NCBI RefSeq assembly: GCF_002234675.1
Contig: NC_019879.2
Coordinates: forward strand, 24,485,855-24,549,854
From: Oryzias latipes
Lineage: Eukaryota; Chordata; Actinopteri; Beloniformes; Adrianichthyidae
DNA length: 64,000 nucleotides
Direction: 5' to 3'
A program made the position numbers and the translations under genes. The notes under the pieces are model-generated. The model saw only the letters and a program-made list of their open reading frames with translations. It ran no database searches and was not told the origin of the DNA. Below, one piece after another: positions 1 to 11,612 of the stretch (positions are counted from its first letter, which is position 1; each line of letters opens with the position of its first letter).

Positions 1-1286
1 CGAAACACTTTTAGCATGAAGCCCCTTAGCAGACAGGCAGGCATGATGCATGGAGTTTTGCAGAAAGGTTAAAGCATACTTGAGTTTCAGGGAGCCGGGG
101 CCTCAGGAGACTCTGAGCAAGGCAGTAAAACAAGCTTCGGTTCTGACAGTCGTAGAAGTTTTATTAGTAGGTTTAAAAAGAAAAAGAAAAAAAAGTCCTT
201 CATCTGCAGAACGAGTCTCTTAACCTGCTGAGGGAAGATGATGATTCATTGCATGTCGCATAAAGAGTCTGAACGAGATGAGCAAGAGGTGATTGAACTG
301 TCTGGTTTATGATCAAGGTTAATGCACCCCCACGCACCCCGCCTACCTGCTTAATTAAAGGGGTCCTTCTTCTAACTGCAGTTAAAAAGCATTCCTTACC
401 TTCTGCCAAAAACACAAGCTGACTGGAGGCTTCTATTTACTGAAGGCCACCATTGAAAGCATCTTGTTTTGGTTTAGCGGAGCAGGAAAAGCTCAGGAAT
501 GTAACTCATACTCGCTTTTTGGAATTTTGTTCCTGTTTTCTGTGGAGGTTTGTTGACATAGTTTCAATCTGAAAACACCCCCGTAGTTTTGATTCAGGTT
601 GCGTAATGCCTTTTTCTGTTTGTTTGTTTTTCTGATGACACGCACGCTATGCCAGTCTGCTAAAAGTAGAAAAGGAAGGCATGAATGAATTCTTACAAAA
701 AAAATCAAATATCATGATTTTGTAAGGTTTTAAATGAAAGCTCCAATCATCTTAACAGTTCAAATTGTCACTTTTTAAAAGATGAACAACAACAAAAAAA
801 ATGAAGGTTCATTTCAACATAAAACCTGCAGTATTTTACCTTTTAAGAATGGTTTATTATAAAATATAACAAGTGTGTTTGAGCTCCCATGGCTGAAGAT
901 GGCAACAGGCCTACACAATCAGTTAGTTCCTGCAAACGTGTTTATTGCTGTTGGTTTCCAGGAGATATGAGGACGTCCTTCAGGCGGCCTCAGAGCCAGA
1001 GTTGGGTTTCTTTTATGGGTGACCACGGTAATCAAAAGTGTCAAAGAAATCTTAAACACTGTCATTTATACTGTGAGAAGGAAAAACGCGGGGAGGAAAA
1101 AAAGGACGATTGGGTTTTTCATCTTCATTAACTTCTCTGTGGGTTTCCTTAGTGACTGAAACGTACATACTTCACGCTGATTTTCTGATCAGCAACAGGC
1201 CGAGTCATTTGTTGCAGATGGAACAAGAGATCAAATGACCCAATGGTCAAGTACACCATGCTTTGTATTTTTTGGATCCTGTTTAT
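1..1286. other. Intergenic, nothing recognised
   Basis: AT-rich sequence with only short chance reading frames on both strands. I see no splice-flanked coding exon, RNA gene or repeat with clear ends. Confidence 0.5.
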
Positions 1287-1290
1287 TTAA

Positions 1291-1838
1291 AGACCCATTG
1301 CAAGAAAAATCATATTTTCTGTGTGATTAGTATGTTCTTGTGGCATTTTTCTGATGATCGAGGACAAACATAAAGAAAATTAAGATAAAAATTGCATTTC
1401 TGGGTCTTTCTTAATTCAAATGAAGTAGAAGTTTACAAAGGGACATAGGTGCTACAATCAACAGCCTGCTCCGTTTCATTCCAATGCATCCGCTTGCAGA
1501 TGACTAGAGTCATGTACGTCTTCGTTTGCCTGGTAAAAAACTGCCCGGCTGAAAAGCTCCAATATTGCTCGCCATTTTGTTGCACCAGTAAAGTTAGGTT
1601 GTGAGGGGCTGTAAGCTAGCGGGAGAGAATATGAACAGATGGATGATGTGGACTGGCTTCCACCGTGCCGACAGTCCCGCCCACAGTTCAGAGGTGGATC
1701 TCTGATAAACTCCTACTCTGCAGAAACCATGTCCGAGAAAACAACTAGTTTTTTTTTTTGGCTAAAAACGGCCTATTCAAAATTAAAAGATCACTGGGAA
1801 TGCTTTTTCAATAGATCAAAAGAAGATTGGAGCAGGAG
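1291..1838 (+). repeat. TTAA-type MITE, ~600 bp family, copy 1
   Basis: Left end is TTAA (1287-1290) followed by AGACCCATTGC; the right end is a degenerate GATTGGAGCAGGA. Internal landmarks shared with the other copies are the phrases GCTCGCCATTTTGTTGCACC, GTGAGGGGCTGTAAGCTAGC and CTCTGCAGAAAC. Consensus ends across the copies are TTAA-AGACCCACTCCAAT and its inverse, which suggests a TTAA target duplication as in piggyBac-like elements (inference). No coding capacity. Confidence 0.75.
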
Positions 1839-2901
1839 AAGACATAACAATAAGATGACATGTTTTAATTGATTATTTTTTATTATTTCAAGCCACCAGT
1901 TTTTATTTTTCTGTTTTTTTTCCAGTCTTGGATTATGTTAAAGTCAAGACATCTCTGGCTGAGCTGCTGTTTTATTGTTTGTCACAAAGCAATTTCCCAA
2001 AGACTCCTTAACCAAAAAGTTATCAGTGAAAAATTATATTTAAAAAAAAAATCCTAAAATTAAGACTCGGGGAAAAAAAGAGGACTTTTTATAGAATTTC
2101 TCCTTCAACATAATTCTAAGGGCAATTAATGTGTTATATTTTTAAAATGAGAATTTTTAAAAGGATAAACTTTGGGAAATTCATGAGCAGAATTTAAAAT
2201 TGCTAAAGGAAAATCATATTGATTAGATAATAAAAGTTGTCCATGGATAAACTTGTGAAGAATGTGATCATGTCTCCCCCAGGACAAAAAAGAACAACAA
2301 AAACAACAAAAAAAAAAAAAACTCAGAGTGGAAGTGATCACAACCCTGAGATATTTGGTAAAAGATCAAATAAAAACTGTGAGGACTTGAACCTGATCCA
2401 AGTTAAACAGTGCTGCAATCATGTTAGTTGGGAAAAGGTAAGTCATTTTTCTTTCATTAGGTTACAAATAATCAGGCGAGTAAATGAAAACAGGTAAATA
2501 ACTACCATGTGTAAATCGGCCTCTCGCTGCCTCGCTAACATAAGGCTTCCTGTATTTGCCTGAAACACCCCAAGGGAATTTTTAATACTGAAATAGGAGG
2601 TTGTCTGAAAGAATTGTAGCATAATCTGTTAATTCAGCCTCAGTTGCAGAGCTCTGTCAGCAGCAGCTCTGTGTCTCAGGCACAAAATGGATCTCTTTCA
2701 ACACAGGTGCACCATTAGAGTTCTGCGAAATTTCCCAGTTAGAACAGTCCAGACGGGGTTCCTTCGTTTTCTTTTCTTTAGAATAGAGCTTTGCTGCATC
2801 CAAACTTTAAATAAAAAGAAAATTATACTTTTGTTTTCATAAACAGCTAAATTCATTTGTTGATATTGTGTATGCTTTGTAGGATTTTCTGAAGGCCATT
2901 A
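1839..2901. other. Intergenic, nothing recognised
   Basis: AT-rich with several A and T homopolymer runs. No gene or element with definable ends was seen. Confidence 0.45.
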
Positions 2902-2905
2902 TTAA

Positions 2906-3110
2906 CCCTTGTGCTATCCTAGGCACTTTAACGTTGGGAGTTGGGTCATCTAGACCCACTAGACAGTGCGCTGAACCTTTTTTCTTCAATGATTTGTGAT
3001 CTTCACTGGCGTCCATGGATTACATGAAATCTTTCCACATTTATCCACCTTTGTCATGGTAGGGAGAACACGTCAATGTAAGGGTGGGGTCATCTAAGAT
3101 AGCACAAGGG
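2906..3110. mobile_element. piggyBac-like MITE, 205 bp, copy A
   Basis: Starts with CCCTTGTGCTATC and ends with GATAGCACAAGGG, a perfect 13 bp terminal inverted repeat. It is preceded by TTAA (2902-2905) and followed by TTAG (3111-3114), so the TTAA target duplication is intact on one side and has one substitution on the other. A second copy of exactly the same length lies at 21,271-21,475 and differs at only a handful of positions. CCC-starting inverted repeats and TTAA targets are characteristic of the piggyBac superfamily (established). There is no open reading frame, so it is non-autonomous. Confidence 0.88.
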
Positions 3111-3114
3111 TTAG

Positions 3115-4904
3115 TTAGTTTTAAAATAATGAAATAAAATAATCATCAAGCTCATCCCCACTAAAGAAAACACAACATGAGGACACAAAGTGACTTTGGA
3201 TAAATAATTTGTTCTTATTATTGGTCATTTGCAGGAGTAATAGAGCACTGATTCATAAAGCAGAATTTCTTCCATAAATAAGTCGCACATTTCCATTAAC
3301 CTCTGCAGGAACTCAAGCCGTATAGGTGCTGTTATGTTTGGGCTTTTTTCCTGACACTGATTATTAATCGGAAACTTTTCTCCATTATCTTGATTCGAAC
3401 CTTCCTCTGTCCTCGCAGCAGCTGCTGATTCTGAACTCCTGAACAAACAATCGGCTCAGGCGCGTCTGTAGTGATGCTCAGACGGAGAGCGTCTCTGAAG
3501 CCTCTCTCTGCCTTGAACTTAACGTCTGGAAGGTCAGGATCTGAGAGGGGAAACGGAAGGGTGCGGCGGTTAGAGCTACTGTTAATGCTAATGATCAGTT
3601 TTTGTTGTTTTTTTTCTGCCGTGTGGAGGGGGTACTGGGAGGAAAAAAGTCTGATTGTGTCAGGGACACAGAGATTTCTCAAAAGCTCTTTTTGGTTCGA
3701 GACTAAGTATAAAAAAACACAGATTTTCCTCAGTGTCTTCAATACTTTAAAGTTGAATTCCATAGTGAAAACATATACAACATTTAGTCCATCACAGTGG
3801 AAAAAGATTTCTAATAAATATAGATCCAAAATAGATATAAAAATGTATTTAAAATTAAATCAATCAAAACCCTAAAAATCTAAGAAAGTTCATCAGTTGT
3901 GGATCTGGAGACTCTGGGAACAACAAACAAGCTCCACTCAGAGAAAACAGCTCTTGTGGGGAGATGTGGAACAATAAGATCATGTGGACAGGAAGGGGGC
4001 CAGGCTGGGGGCTTATATAATATACTCCACATTTTATAGGTAGAGCAGAGAAAACATGATCTAATGAGAAATGGGATCCAATTAACCAGTATCAGTGTTC
4101 TCACATCAAGGAACAACAAAAACACATTTCATTTCAGCCTGATTTATGGATTAAAAGTTTAGTCCTATTCAGACATGACTGGCGGGGTGAATGTGAAACA
4201 ACTGAGGCTAAGGATTACTATGCTTAGACAGGGAATCTCTGTGGTTTCAAGTTTATTTTTTTCCAACCTCTGAGATTTTATTTTTCCCTAATGAAATATC
4301 AACTTTTGTTTGATTCAAACATTTAAAAATAATCTAAGTCAAAGTTCAGGAAATGTCTAAGAAAAACAGCTACACTTAGCCTTTTTTTCCACATTTTCTG
4401 TTTCTCCAAAACTAAGAACACGTGCGTGGAAAAGCAGGTGAGCTGTGCACTTGCGACGTCGAAGAATTCAAGATGATAATCTGCCATTTTTGGTGAACTG
4501 ATCTTCAGCATGCGTGCAATCTCCATGTAATCTGTCTGTCAATTTGCTGCTCAGAAAAACAAAGATGCCAGCAGAAAGATACACGAGAAATGTTCCCAAA
4601 TAAGCAAAATACTGCAGAGAATCAATCTGGAGAACGTTATAAAACAATTTAAAAACAGTTTGAGCTCTGAAAAGATCAGAAGACTTTTTTTTCTTCTTTT
4701 TCTTTTTTTTTTACGTGTCCTGTCCAACAGCTGGGCAGGCAGATGAGAGCTGAGGGCCTCTTGTGTTGGACATACTTTACTTTAACAAGAGGGGTTAGTA
4801 ATCTTCAGACAAACCAAAGGTATGACTGAATAAACCCCTTTTGTAATTGAGGCCAAACTTTATTAATTTCAATCATGTTTGAAAATCTTTTGTGTTGGAC
4901 CGGA
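3115..4904. other. Intergenic, nothing recognised
   Basis: Overlapping open frames occur on both strands around 3,330-3,880. None shows a family signature, and the two strands are open over the same bases, so I treat them as chance. The region around 3,450-3,600 is locally GC-richer. Confidence 0.4.
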
Positions 4905-4992
4905 CGGAAAAGGAAAGAAGGGAAGAAGAGAGAGGGATGTTAGAGAGAGAGGGGGGGGGTAAGAGGGTGATAATAGGAGGGGGGGGGATAAG
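4905..4992 (+). repeat. Homopurine tract with two long G runs
   Basis: Almost uninterrupted A/G sequence: GA-rich simple repeat followed by two runs of nine or so consecutive G separated by about 30 bases. Such tracts are prone to length change and to triplex or quadruplex structure (established); no function is implied. Confidence 0.7.
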
Positions 4993-5716
4993 ACTATGAA
5001 GCAGCATAAAGCAACAAGTTTACTGGTTGTTTATCATTACGGTAAGGTTCAAATGTAGTACAAAAAGGGCGGGGCCTGTCCACACACACACTCAAATGTT
5101 ATCAACACACCTGCTGGCTGAAAAAAATGTCCACATGTCAACATGTACACAAAACCGATAGTGAAAAAAAGATCAGAAGACTTTTGGCACGTTCAAAGAA
5201 TTCAGGGCAGTTTTCAATCTTCTCAGGAGGGGATTCACCTCAGGCACAAACTGTGCAATGCTCAGAAAATTTAGAAGAAGAAAAAAAAAACTTCCATAAG
5301 CTAGTGCTCTGATCCTCACAGGTTTCACACAAAGTTGTGTTGAAATCCACAACAGTTCGATAACAGAAACAACTATAACTGCTTTGTAAAGTTTTTCAGG
5401 AGAAAGTCTTTTCTAAGAACAAACGAAGGCTGAGAAAAAATAAGATGGACAAGTTTTTAATCAGTGTTTTATATACAGATCAAATAGAGTTCAACTGTGA
5501 TGCCCGTTGAAGAATTATTTTAAAAAAACGGTAACTATATCTTCAAGGTTTCACTCATCTTCAATGGGAACTCCTTATGAGAAGCGTTGAATCAAAAAAA
5601 TTCTGATTTTCAAATAGGCAGGTAAAATTCCACACCTGAACCCAAATAAATCTCTTCAACAGAGTGCTCAAAACCACTATTTCAATTAAAGTAGGGTTAC
5701 TTCAAAACTATTATTT
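4993..5716. other. Intergenic, nothing recognised
   Basis: No gene or repeat with clear ends was seen. Confidence 0.4.
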
Positions 5717-5836
5717 AGGGGCAGCACGGTGGTGCAGTGGTTATTGATCTCGCCTGACAGCAGGAAGGCTCCGGTTGAAATCCCAGCTGGGAACCTTTCT
5801 GTGTGGAGTTTGCAGGTTCTCCTGATGCATGTGTGG
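5717..5836 (+). repeat. SINE-like repeat, tRNA-like head, truncated
   Basis: Begins GGGGCAGCACGGTGGTGCAG and continues through a tRNA-like region. TGGTGCAGTGG fits the RNA polymerase III A box, and GGTTGAAATCC lies where the B box (GGTTCRANNCC) should be, with one mismatch. It then has the typical fish-repeat text TGTGTGGAGTTTGCAGGTTC. It stops after about 120 bases. Longer copies lie at 7,149, 49,228 and 50,376. The tRNA-derived interpretation is inference from the box spacing. Confidence 0.7.
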
Positions 5837-6639
5837 CTTAAAATCAGAGAAGTGAAGGTTTACTTTGCATGAATTTTGAAGCCCAAAAAAATCACAGCAA
5901 GGTGAATTCTAATGACTATAACAGACAGTGCCGTGGAGGATGCTCACAAACACACACACACAGGTCAAACCTTTACTTGTGAATGAAGTCCATTCGTCTC
6001 TCCTGGATAAAAATCTTTGTGACTTTAAGGTAAAAACTTCTCCTTATCTTCTTTTAGTTAAAGATATGTTGTTCAGTATTGGTCATCCATTAATTATTAC
6101 TTCATGTTTGGAATAAAAGTCCACATTTGAATCATTTTTAAATTAGATTACATCTCCTATTTTTGCAGTCAGTTAAAGCAAAACATAAAGACTTCTTAGT
6201 CATTCTATAAATCATTTTAACAAATATTTCTCAACAAGATATCTGATTTCTTCAGATGTCTCATGACAAACATGTTGGGTGGTCATGGCTAGAGAGTTTT
6301 TCTGCAGATGTTGGTGGAGGGCGCCTCAGCTCCTTTAGACTTTGCTGAAAACTTTTCAAGGGGATTTTATTTGCCCCTTGAGCAACGCTGTAAACACTTT
6401 TCTCGTAACTCCTGAGTTTTTGAGTCACCACCCAGAAAAAAAATAATTGTACACTTAGAAACTCACAAACAGATTTTATCCCATAAAACTGCTGTACAAT
6501 CACTAAAAGAAGCCACTTAAACTTTCAGATCAAAAGATCTTTTCTTCTGCTTAGCAAAAGTAGACTTCAACCACCAAGAAAAATAATCTTATCAAGAAAG
6601 TTTTTTATTAGCAAACAAATCGCAGTTTAAACAAACACG
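5837..6639. other. Intergenic, short CA microsatellite
   Basis: Contains a short (CA)n at about 5,947-5,962. Otherwise nothing recognised. Confidence 0.4.
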
Positions 6640-7148
6640 TCTTATGTTGCAGTCACATCGAATGCGATTTGCGTGTCAAATTCGCATCAGTCGCCTCTAT
6701 TTGGATACACAAAGAGTTTGCAGCTCAACGCTTGTCCAAAAATGTGTTCATAAACTTGACGCCACAGACGGATGTGGGAGGAGCAACCGCCAATGTTTTT
6801 AGCCTGATCGCTGCATGAAGCAGTGTCTGTATATCTCGTTTACAATGCATGGAAGACACAGACGATGTAGAAAAGATTAGGTTTATTTGTTTGAAGAGCT
6901 CAAAGGCACGTCTCCATGTCTGGTTTCATGAGATCATTCAGAGATTCCCCCAAAACGGTGAGGTTCATCATCTACTGCAGGAGCTGCATCTGAATGACGG
7001 CCGCTTTCAGCGGTACTTCTGTCTCTCTGTGATCCAGTTTGATGACTTGCTGTCCCGCATTAGTCAGAGGAGGGAAAAGATGAAAATAAGAACAAAATAC
7101 AATACTTTTTTAACTATTGTATTGATGCAAATGATAAAATTATCATAA
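6640..7148 (+). pseudogene. PIF/Harbinger transposase N-terminal remnant
   Basis: An ATG at 6,849 opens a frame whose first ~75 codons read like the N-terminus of HARBI1/PIF-type nucleases: a basic LHVWFHEIIQRFPQNGEVHH segment, then LLQELHLNDGRFQRYF and QFDDLLSRI. This matches the family pattern of W-x-H-x-I followed by G-E-(F/V)-H-H-L, an ...RFxxYFR/C block and a QFDxLL motif. Similarity ends near 7,075 and the frame then runs out in low-complexity codons at 7,146, so the DDE catalytic core is absent. Upstream sequence (6,640-6,780) could be the original terminal region. A SINE-like repeat abuts the 3' side. It is a decayed or truncated transposon, not a functional gene. Confidence 0.72.
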
Positions 7149-7440
7149 AGTTCTGCACAGTGGTGCAGTGGTTAGCATTTTACCTCACAGTGAGAAGGTC
7201 CTAGTTCAAATCTCAGCTGGGACCTGTCTATGTGGAGTTGTATGTTCTTCCCGTGCATGCGTGGGTTTTCTCCGGGAACTCTGGCTTCCTCCCACATACC
7301 AAAAAACATGCTTCACAGGTTGAGTAATTGTGTGGAACTGGCAATCTGTCCAGGGTGTACCCCTTCCAACAGTAGCCAGTTAAGGTTCTGGAGGCCCTGT
7401 GACCCCAAAAGGGAAAACGTGGGTTGAGAAAATGCATCGA
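7149..7440 (+). repeat. SINE-like repeat, tRNA-like head
   Basis: Same family as 5,717-5,836 but longer. A-box-like TGGTGCAGTGG and B-box-like GTTCAAATC are followed by GTGGAGTTGTATGTTC, CGTGCATGCGTGGG, TCCTCCCACATACC, and the tail text CTGTCCAGGGTGTACC. The body is typical of a repeat found throughout teleost genomes. The 3' tail after 7,400 is degraded. Confidence 0.78.
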
Positions 7441-7748
7441 TGGATCATCAAGTTCAGGAAGAGAACAATCAGATTCTCCTCCATGTTGATTTTGGACTCC
7501 ATCCACTGATCGAGTCACGTGCCAAAGCTGATTTCCTGATTTGTTGACACGGGCATCTTGTACTTCAAAGTTTAGATATTTTTAACTCTGGATGTTGCAC
7601 CGTGGCACTCGTGCCCAAAGCTGAAATCTTGCCGCAGGACCTAAGATGGCATCTGTGCATTGACTGACTTCTGCCTCATGAAACTTCATCACACTTTGAC
7701 CACTTTGTCATTCATAAATAGTAGCTCTTTGAGGACATTCGTGAGAGA
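7441..7748. other. Intergenic, nothing recognised
   Basis: No gene seen. Confidence 0.35.
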
Positions 7749-7880
7749 AGATAAGATATTATTTATTGATCCCGCGTTGGGGAAGTTCAATTGTTACAGC
7801 AGATCAAAAAAAGTAGAACAACAATAATGTGCAAAAATAATGAAGGGCTATATATGCCTTAACAGCATATATAAGATGCT
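7749..7880 (+). repeat. LINE 3'-tail-like repeat
   Basis: TTTATTGATCCCGCGTTGGG followed by AAGTTCAATTGTTACAGCAG is the text of a very common fish retrotransposon tail (usual form: TTTATTGATCCCCGAGGGG, AAATTCAAGTGTTACAGC). Only the tail is present. Clade not assigned. Confidence 0.6.
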
Positions 7881-9975
7881 GAAAGGTACAATGACGTATT
7901 GGATATAGTTTATGTGGTTTAAAACTGGTAGCTCATTGTGTTGTTCATGTGGGGAAATATTACATCTAAACTTCGTAAAAAGAGCTGAATCCCTTGATTT
8001 AATATCCAATATTTGAAGTGTTTAGATGAAAGTATTGAGGGGAAAAACAAAACTGCCAAGTGCAATATTTTCTCACAGCATGAAGCTGCAGACTGTGTTC
8101 TCAAACAGATTTAGAAGGCTTTGATCGAATAGCTCCCTGAGATCAGATATTAAGATTTTGTGTTACCTCTTTTTTCTGATAAAAGGGTTTGGTGTGTTGA
8201 TGTTTGAGTTTTAAGTGAAATCTTTTCTTCTATTTGATCAGTTCTCTCTGATAGTGAAGTCTTTTTCACTCTAGTGTACACTCTGTATCCACATCCAGTC
8301 GGGACTGTAAATCATGGGGATTTATTTCCTTTCGGGGAGTATCCAGTGCTTGTAGTTCAAAGAATGTTACAGGAAAATAAGCTGCTGAGCCTTTGTTAGT
8401 GCAGAAAAAAGTGCACCTTTGGGAAGCTCTTTGGTGCACCAAGTTTATCTCCCTAACAAGAAGATAAATGTTTTTTGAAAAGTGGAGGAAACCATTGCTA
8501 TCCCTTTGTCTAAGTGGGATAATAGATCCTGACCTGTCTGGTGTTTCTAACAGCTGCTACATCCGATGTGGGAATCTCAGAGTAGTTCCTGTAGTGTTCA
8601 CAAATTTTCAATAGAAAGCTTTGCCATTTAACCAGACTTTTTTGGCAACACTTGAAATCCGATGAGTTATTAGTAACCAAGTAACCAAGTGGTTACTTAG
8701 TAAAGGCTTCAGTTGGTTTTATTTAGAAACAGCCTTCAAGCTGTTTCATTTTACCCCATCCTTTCACGGATTGGCTTCTTGGTGTAATGGTGGACAAACA
8801 GCGCAGCAGTAATGCCAATAAGAGGTTGATATGGGTTTTGTCCTCATTCCCTCAGTGGGGAGTTTGCCCAGGGGTGTCAAAATCTACAATTCTAAAATCC
8901 AGTACTCTTGAAATTTCCCAGAAGTCTCTCCAAAAAAAACAGTGTGCATCGATGCTCACCAGCTCACTCAGCTGGACTGAGTGAGCCCTGCCCCAACTCG
9001 TTCCAAACAGGAAGTACCTGTTGGTTCCAGAAAACCAAAATCCCATGAGAAATAAACAGCTATAATTCAGTCTTCAACTTTAACGGACCTGGAAGTGAGA
9101 CATTTTCAATGAGTGATGTCACACTCATTCAGTCCAGTTCTTCTATACAGTCAATGATGCTTACTAGGTTAGTGAATGTGGACCACAATGCATTGCGCTT
9201 GATTTATCTTTTTTTTTTAATTGTTTTAATTAATTTCTTTATAAATCCTCGACGTTTTCATCATCAGAACACAGAGGATTCAGAAATAGTCTTTGTAAAA
9301 TATTATTATTTTGCTGGTTTTTTTCTGGCAAAATGGGTGACGTCGGCTTTTAAAAAAAGTCACGAGCAAGTGTCAAAGCTACATTAAAATCCAGGACACT
9401 TGATGGTCCCGCACTATATCGTCCTTTAAGGGTCTGGCGAGGGAATTCAGACATGGCTATGATATAAATATATTTTTGCACATATGGCTTTGAGACAGAA
9501 ATGACGTGTTCATCAGCCCCAAACATGGATTTAGCAGCTCGTTTTTATCACATCATCACAGCTGACGTTCTCCAAGTTCCCCTAAACAGCTAATGGTCAA
9601 ATGGTCAAACAGTTGAATTGAGTGTGAAAGCAGATGGAGGTGAATGTTGGGGAGAGACTGAATGTCTCTTCATCTCATTTATCAACTTAAAACAGCCTTT
9701 TCTGTCATGGCCATTGAGTTGTTGAGGGGTGGTCTATGAGGACTTCACAGGGTAAAGGGTATGAAAGATCTGGGATAGAAATAAGCATTGTCTTCCAACC
9801 GAGCGTGCGAGACAAAGAGCTCTGCTTTTGTGAAGTAAGAACCAGCGTTAATACTCCTTATCCGCTGTGACCTGTAACCCTTATTTTCTGAAATGTAATT
9901 AATTGGGTAAAAAAAAGGTTTACCTTAGTTTACCTTAGTCTACTACCCTAAAAGGCGGTAGCAGACTGAATGAGC
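7881..9975. other. Intergenic, nothing recognised
   Basis: Open frames of 60-92 codons here overlap on opposite strands and show no family motifs. No repeat ends could be defined. Confidence 0.4.
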
Positions 9976-10030
9976 ATTGATTTATGGAAGCGATTTTGTA
10001 GCATTAATAAAAAGCAAAGTCAAAACCAGA

Positions 10031-10620
10031 AATGCTTTTTCATTTTCAAAATGAAGCTGCATTTTTTGACTAAAAAAGAAAATGAAAAAGCAATCCACCA
10101 AAATGCTTTTCCATTTCCTTCCTCAACACAGCTTATTCTGTCACTTAATTAAAATTAAAATTAAAATGGTATTTGACATTTCATTTTCAAGACGTTCCAT
10201 GGTAAATGTGTAGCATAATTCATTTAGAAATGTTTAATTTGACATTTAAAATGGATTAATAGAAATGCTTTTTAATTTTCAAAATGAAGCTGCATTTTTT
10301 GACTCAAAATTAAAAAGAAAAAGCAATACTTCAAAATGCTTTATCATTTCCTTCCTCAACACAGCTTTTTCTGTCACTTAATTAAAATGATAAAGAAAAT
10401 GGTATTTGACATTTCATTTTAAGAAAGGTCCCTGGTAAATGTGTAGCAAAATTCATTTAGAAATGTCTTATTTGACAATTAAAATGGATTAACAGAAATG
10501 CTTTTTAATTTTCAAAATGTAGCTGCATCAAATGCCTCAAAATTCAAATGAAAAAGCAATATTTCAAAATGCTTTTTCATTTTATACTTAAAACCGCTTA
10601 TTCTGTGTCATAATTAAAAC
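10031..10620 (+). repeat. 233-bp tandem units in left foldback arm
   Basis: The phrase AATGCTTTTTMATTTTCAAA begins at 10,031, 10,264 and 10,497, an exact 233 bp period. Units 1 and 2 are complete, and unit 3 is cut at about 10,620 where the GC-rich inner arm begins. Each unit contains CCTTCCTCAACACAGC (units 1-2) and ATTCATTTAGAAATG landmarks. Confidence 0.85.
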
Positions 10621-10723
10621 GAAAATGCAAAGAGGGGATTGCATTTGCAATTTCAAATCCACCCTGCAAAACTTGGAGCAATATTCATTTCGAAAAAGCA
10701 TTAGCAGAGGGGAGGCGGGGCGA

Positions 10724-10731
10724 TGACGTCA
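10724..10731. promoter_or_regulatory. CRE-like octamer in left inner arm
   Basis: TGACGTCA, the full palindromic CREB/ATF site, lies next to a GC box-like GGAGGCGGGGCGA just inside the left arm. It is duplicated in mirror position in the right arm. Binding is inference. Confidence 0.5.
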
Positions 10732-11501
10732 CTGCTTTCTCCGTGTGTCCGGCTGCTGACTGACGCACACACACGCACCAGGAGCAGACTGTGTTAGCGG
10801 CAGAGAAGACGGCTTTGAGTTGGTTGTGAACTTTTGATGAGTTTACACAGCTTCTCAGGACTACATAGCAGCATGTCCGCCTTCTGCGGTCCTCCTCCTG
10901 ACGCACCGCGGACAAGATTTTTTCTGCGGACCGCCAGCTGCCTTCGCAGAGCGGAGCGCGAAGCTCCCGATGATCGCTGAAGGCGGAAATGCTGCTGCGA
11001 TCTGAGAAACCATCAAATGAATTTGTGTTTCCAGTAGTGTCCAGAACAAAATAAAGACTCATGTAATTTCCACATATTTACACATTTATTTGCAGCTTCG
11101 CGCTGAATTTGCTGTTTGATGACATCTGGAGCCCCATCAACAGATAGCAGATTTTACCGTACTAAACGTTGCTGGTTGGACCAAAAACACTCACTCAGCG
11201 CGAAGCTGCAGGAGACTATCTTCATAATGTGCTTTTATTACTGTCAATATTATTATTAAGGGCCTGCTCTACTCGATCATATGTTTTTAAATCCGAAGTT
11301 TGGTTGCGATTCACAGCTTCTGATTCACGAGGGAGCTAAAGGAACATTCTGCTGCATTTTTCGCATTAAGATCCAGAAATCCAGGTTTGAGCAGTCCAGG
11401 TCCAGCGGTTTGTGAACAGGACCCGGTTTTAGGTGATCTTAATGCGAACACAGACATACCAGGTCTCTCAGCGACAGCTGCCGGACACACGGAGAAAGCA
11501 G

Positions 11502-11509
11502 TGACGTCA
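11502..11509. promoter_or_regulatory. CRE-like octamer in right inner arm
   Basis: TGACGTCA, followed by CGCCCCGCCTCC, the inverse of the left-arm GC box. The pair faces the core from both sides. Confidence 0.5.
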
Positions 11510-11612
11510 TCGCCCCGCCTCCCCTCTGCTAATGCTTTTTCTAAATGAATATTGCTCCAAGTTTTGCAGGGTGGATGTTAAAATGCAAATGCAATCCCCT
11601 CTTTGCATTTTC

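Noticed and set aside
3332..3875. Open frames of 165 (minus) and 134 (plus) codons
   Set aside because: They occupy the same bases on opposite strands, contain no motif, and look like the chance result of a locally stop-poor stretch.
5717..5790. Functional tRNA gene
   Set aside because: A and B box-like motifs are present but no cloverleaf with paired acceptor stem can be formed, and the same text recurs as a dispersed repeat.
10685..11062. 125-codon minus-strand frame in the foldback core
   Set aside because: Composition follows the GC-rich core, no transposase or other motif is visible, and part of it lies in the inverted arm itself.
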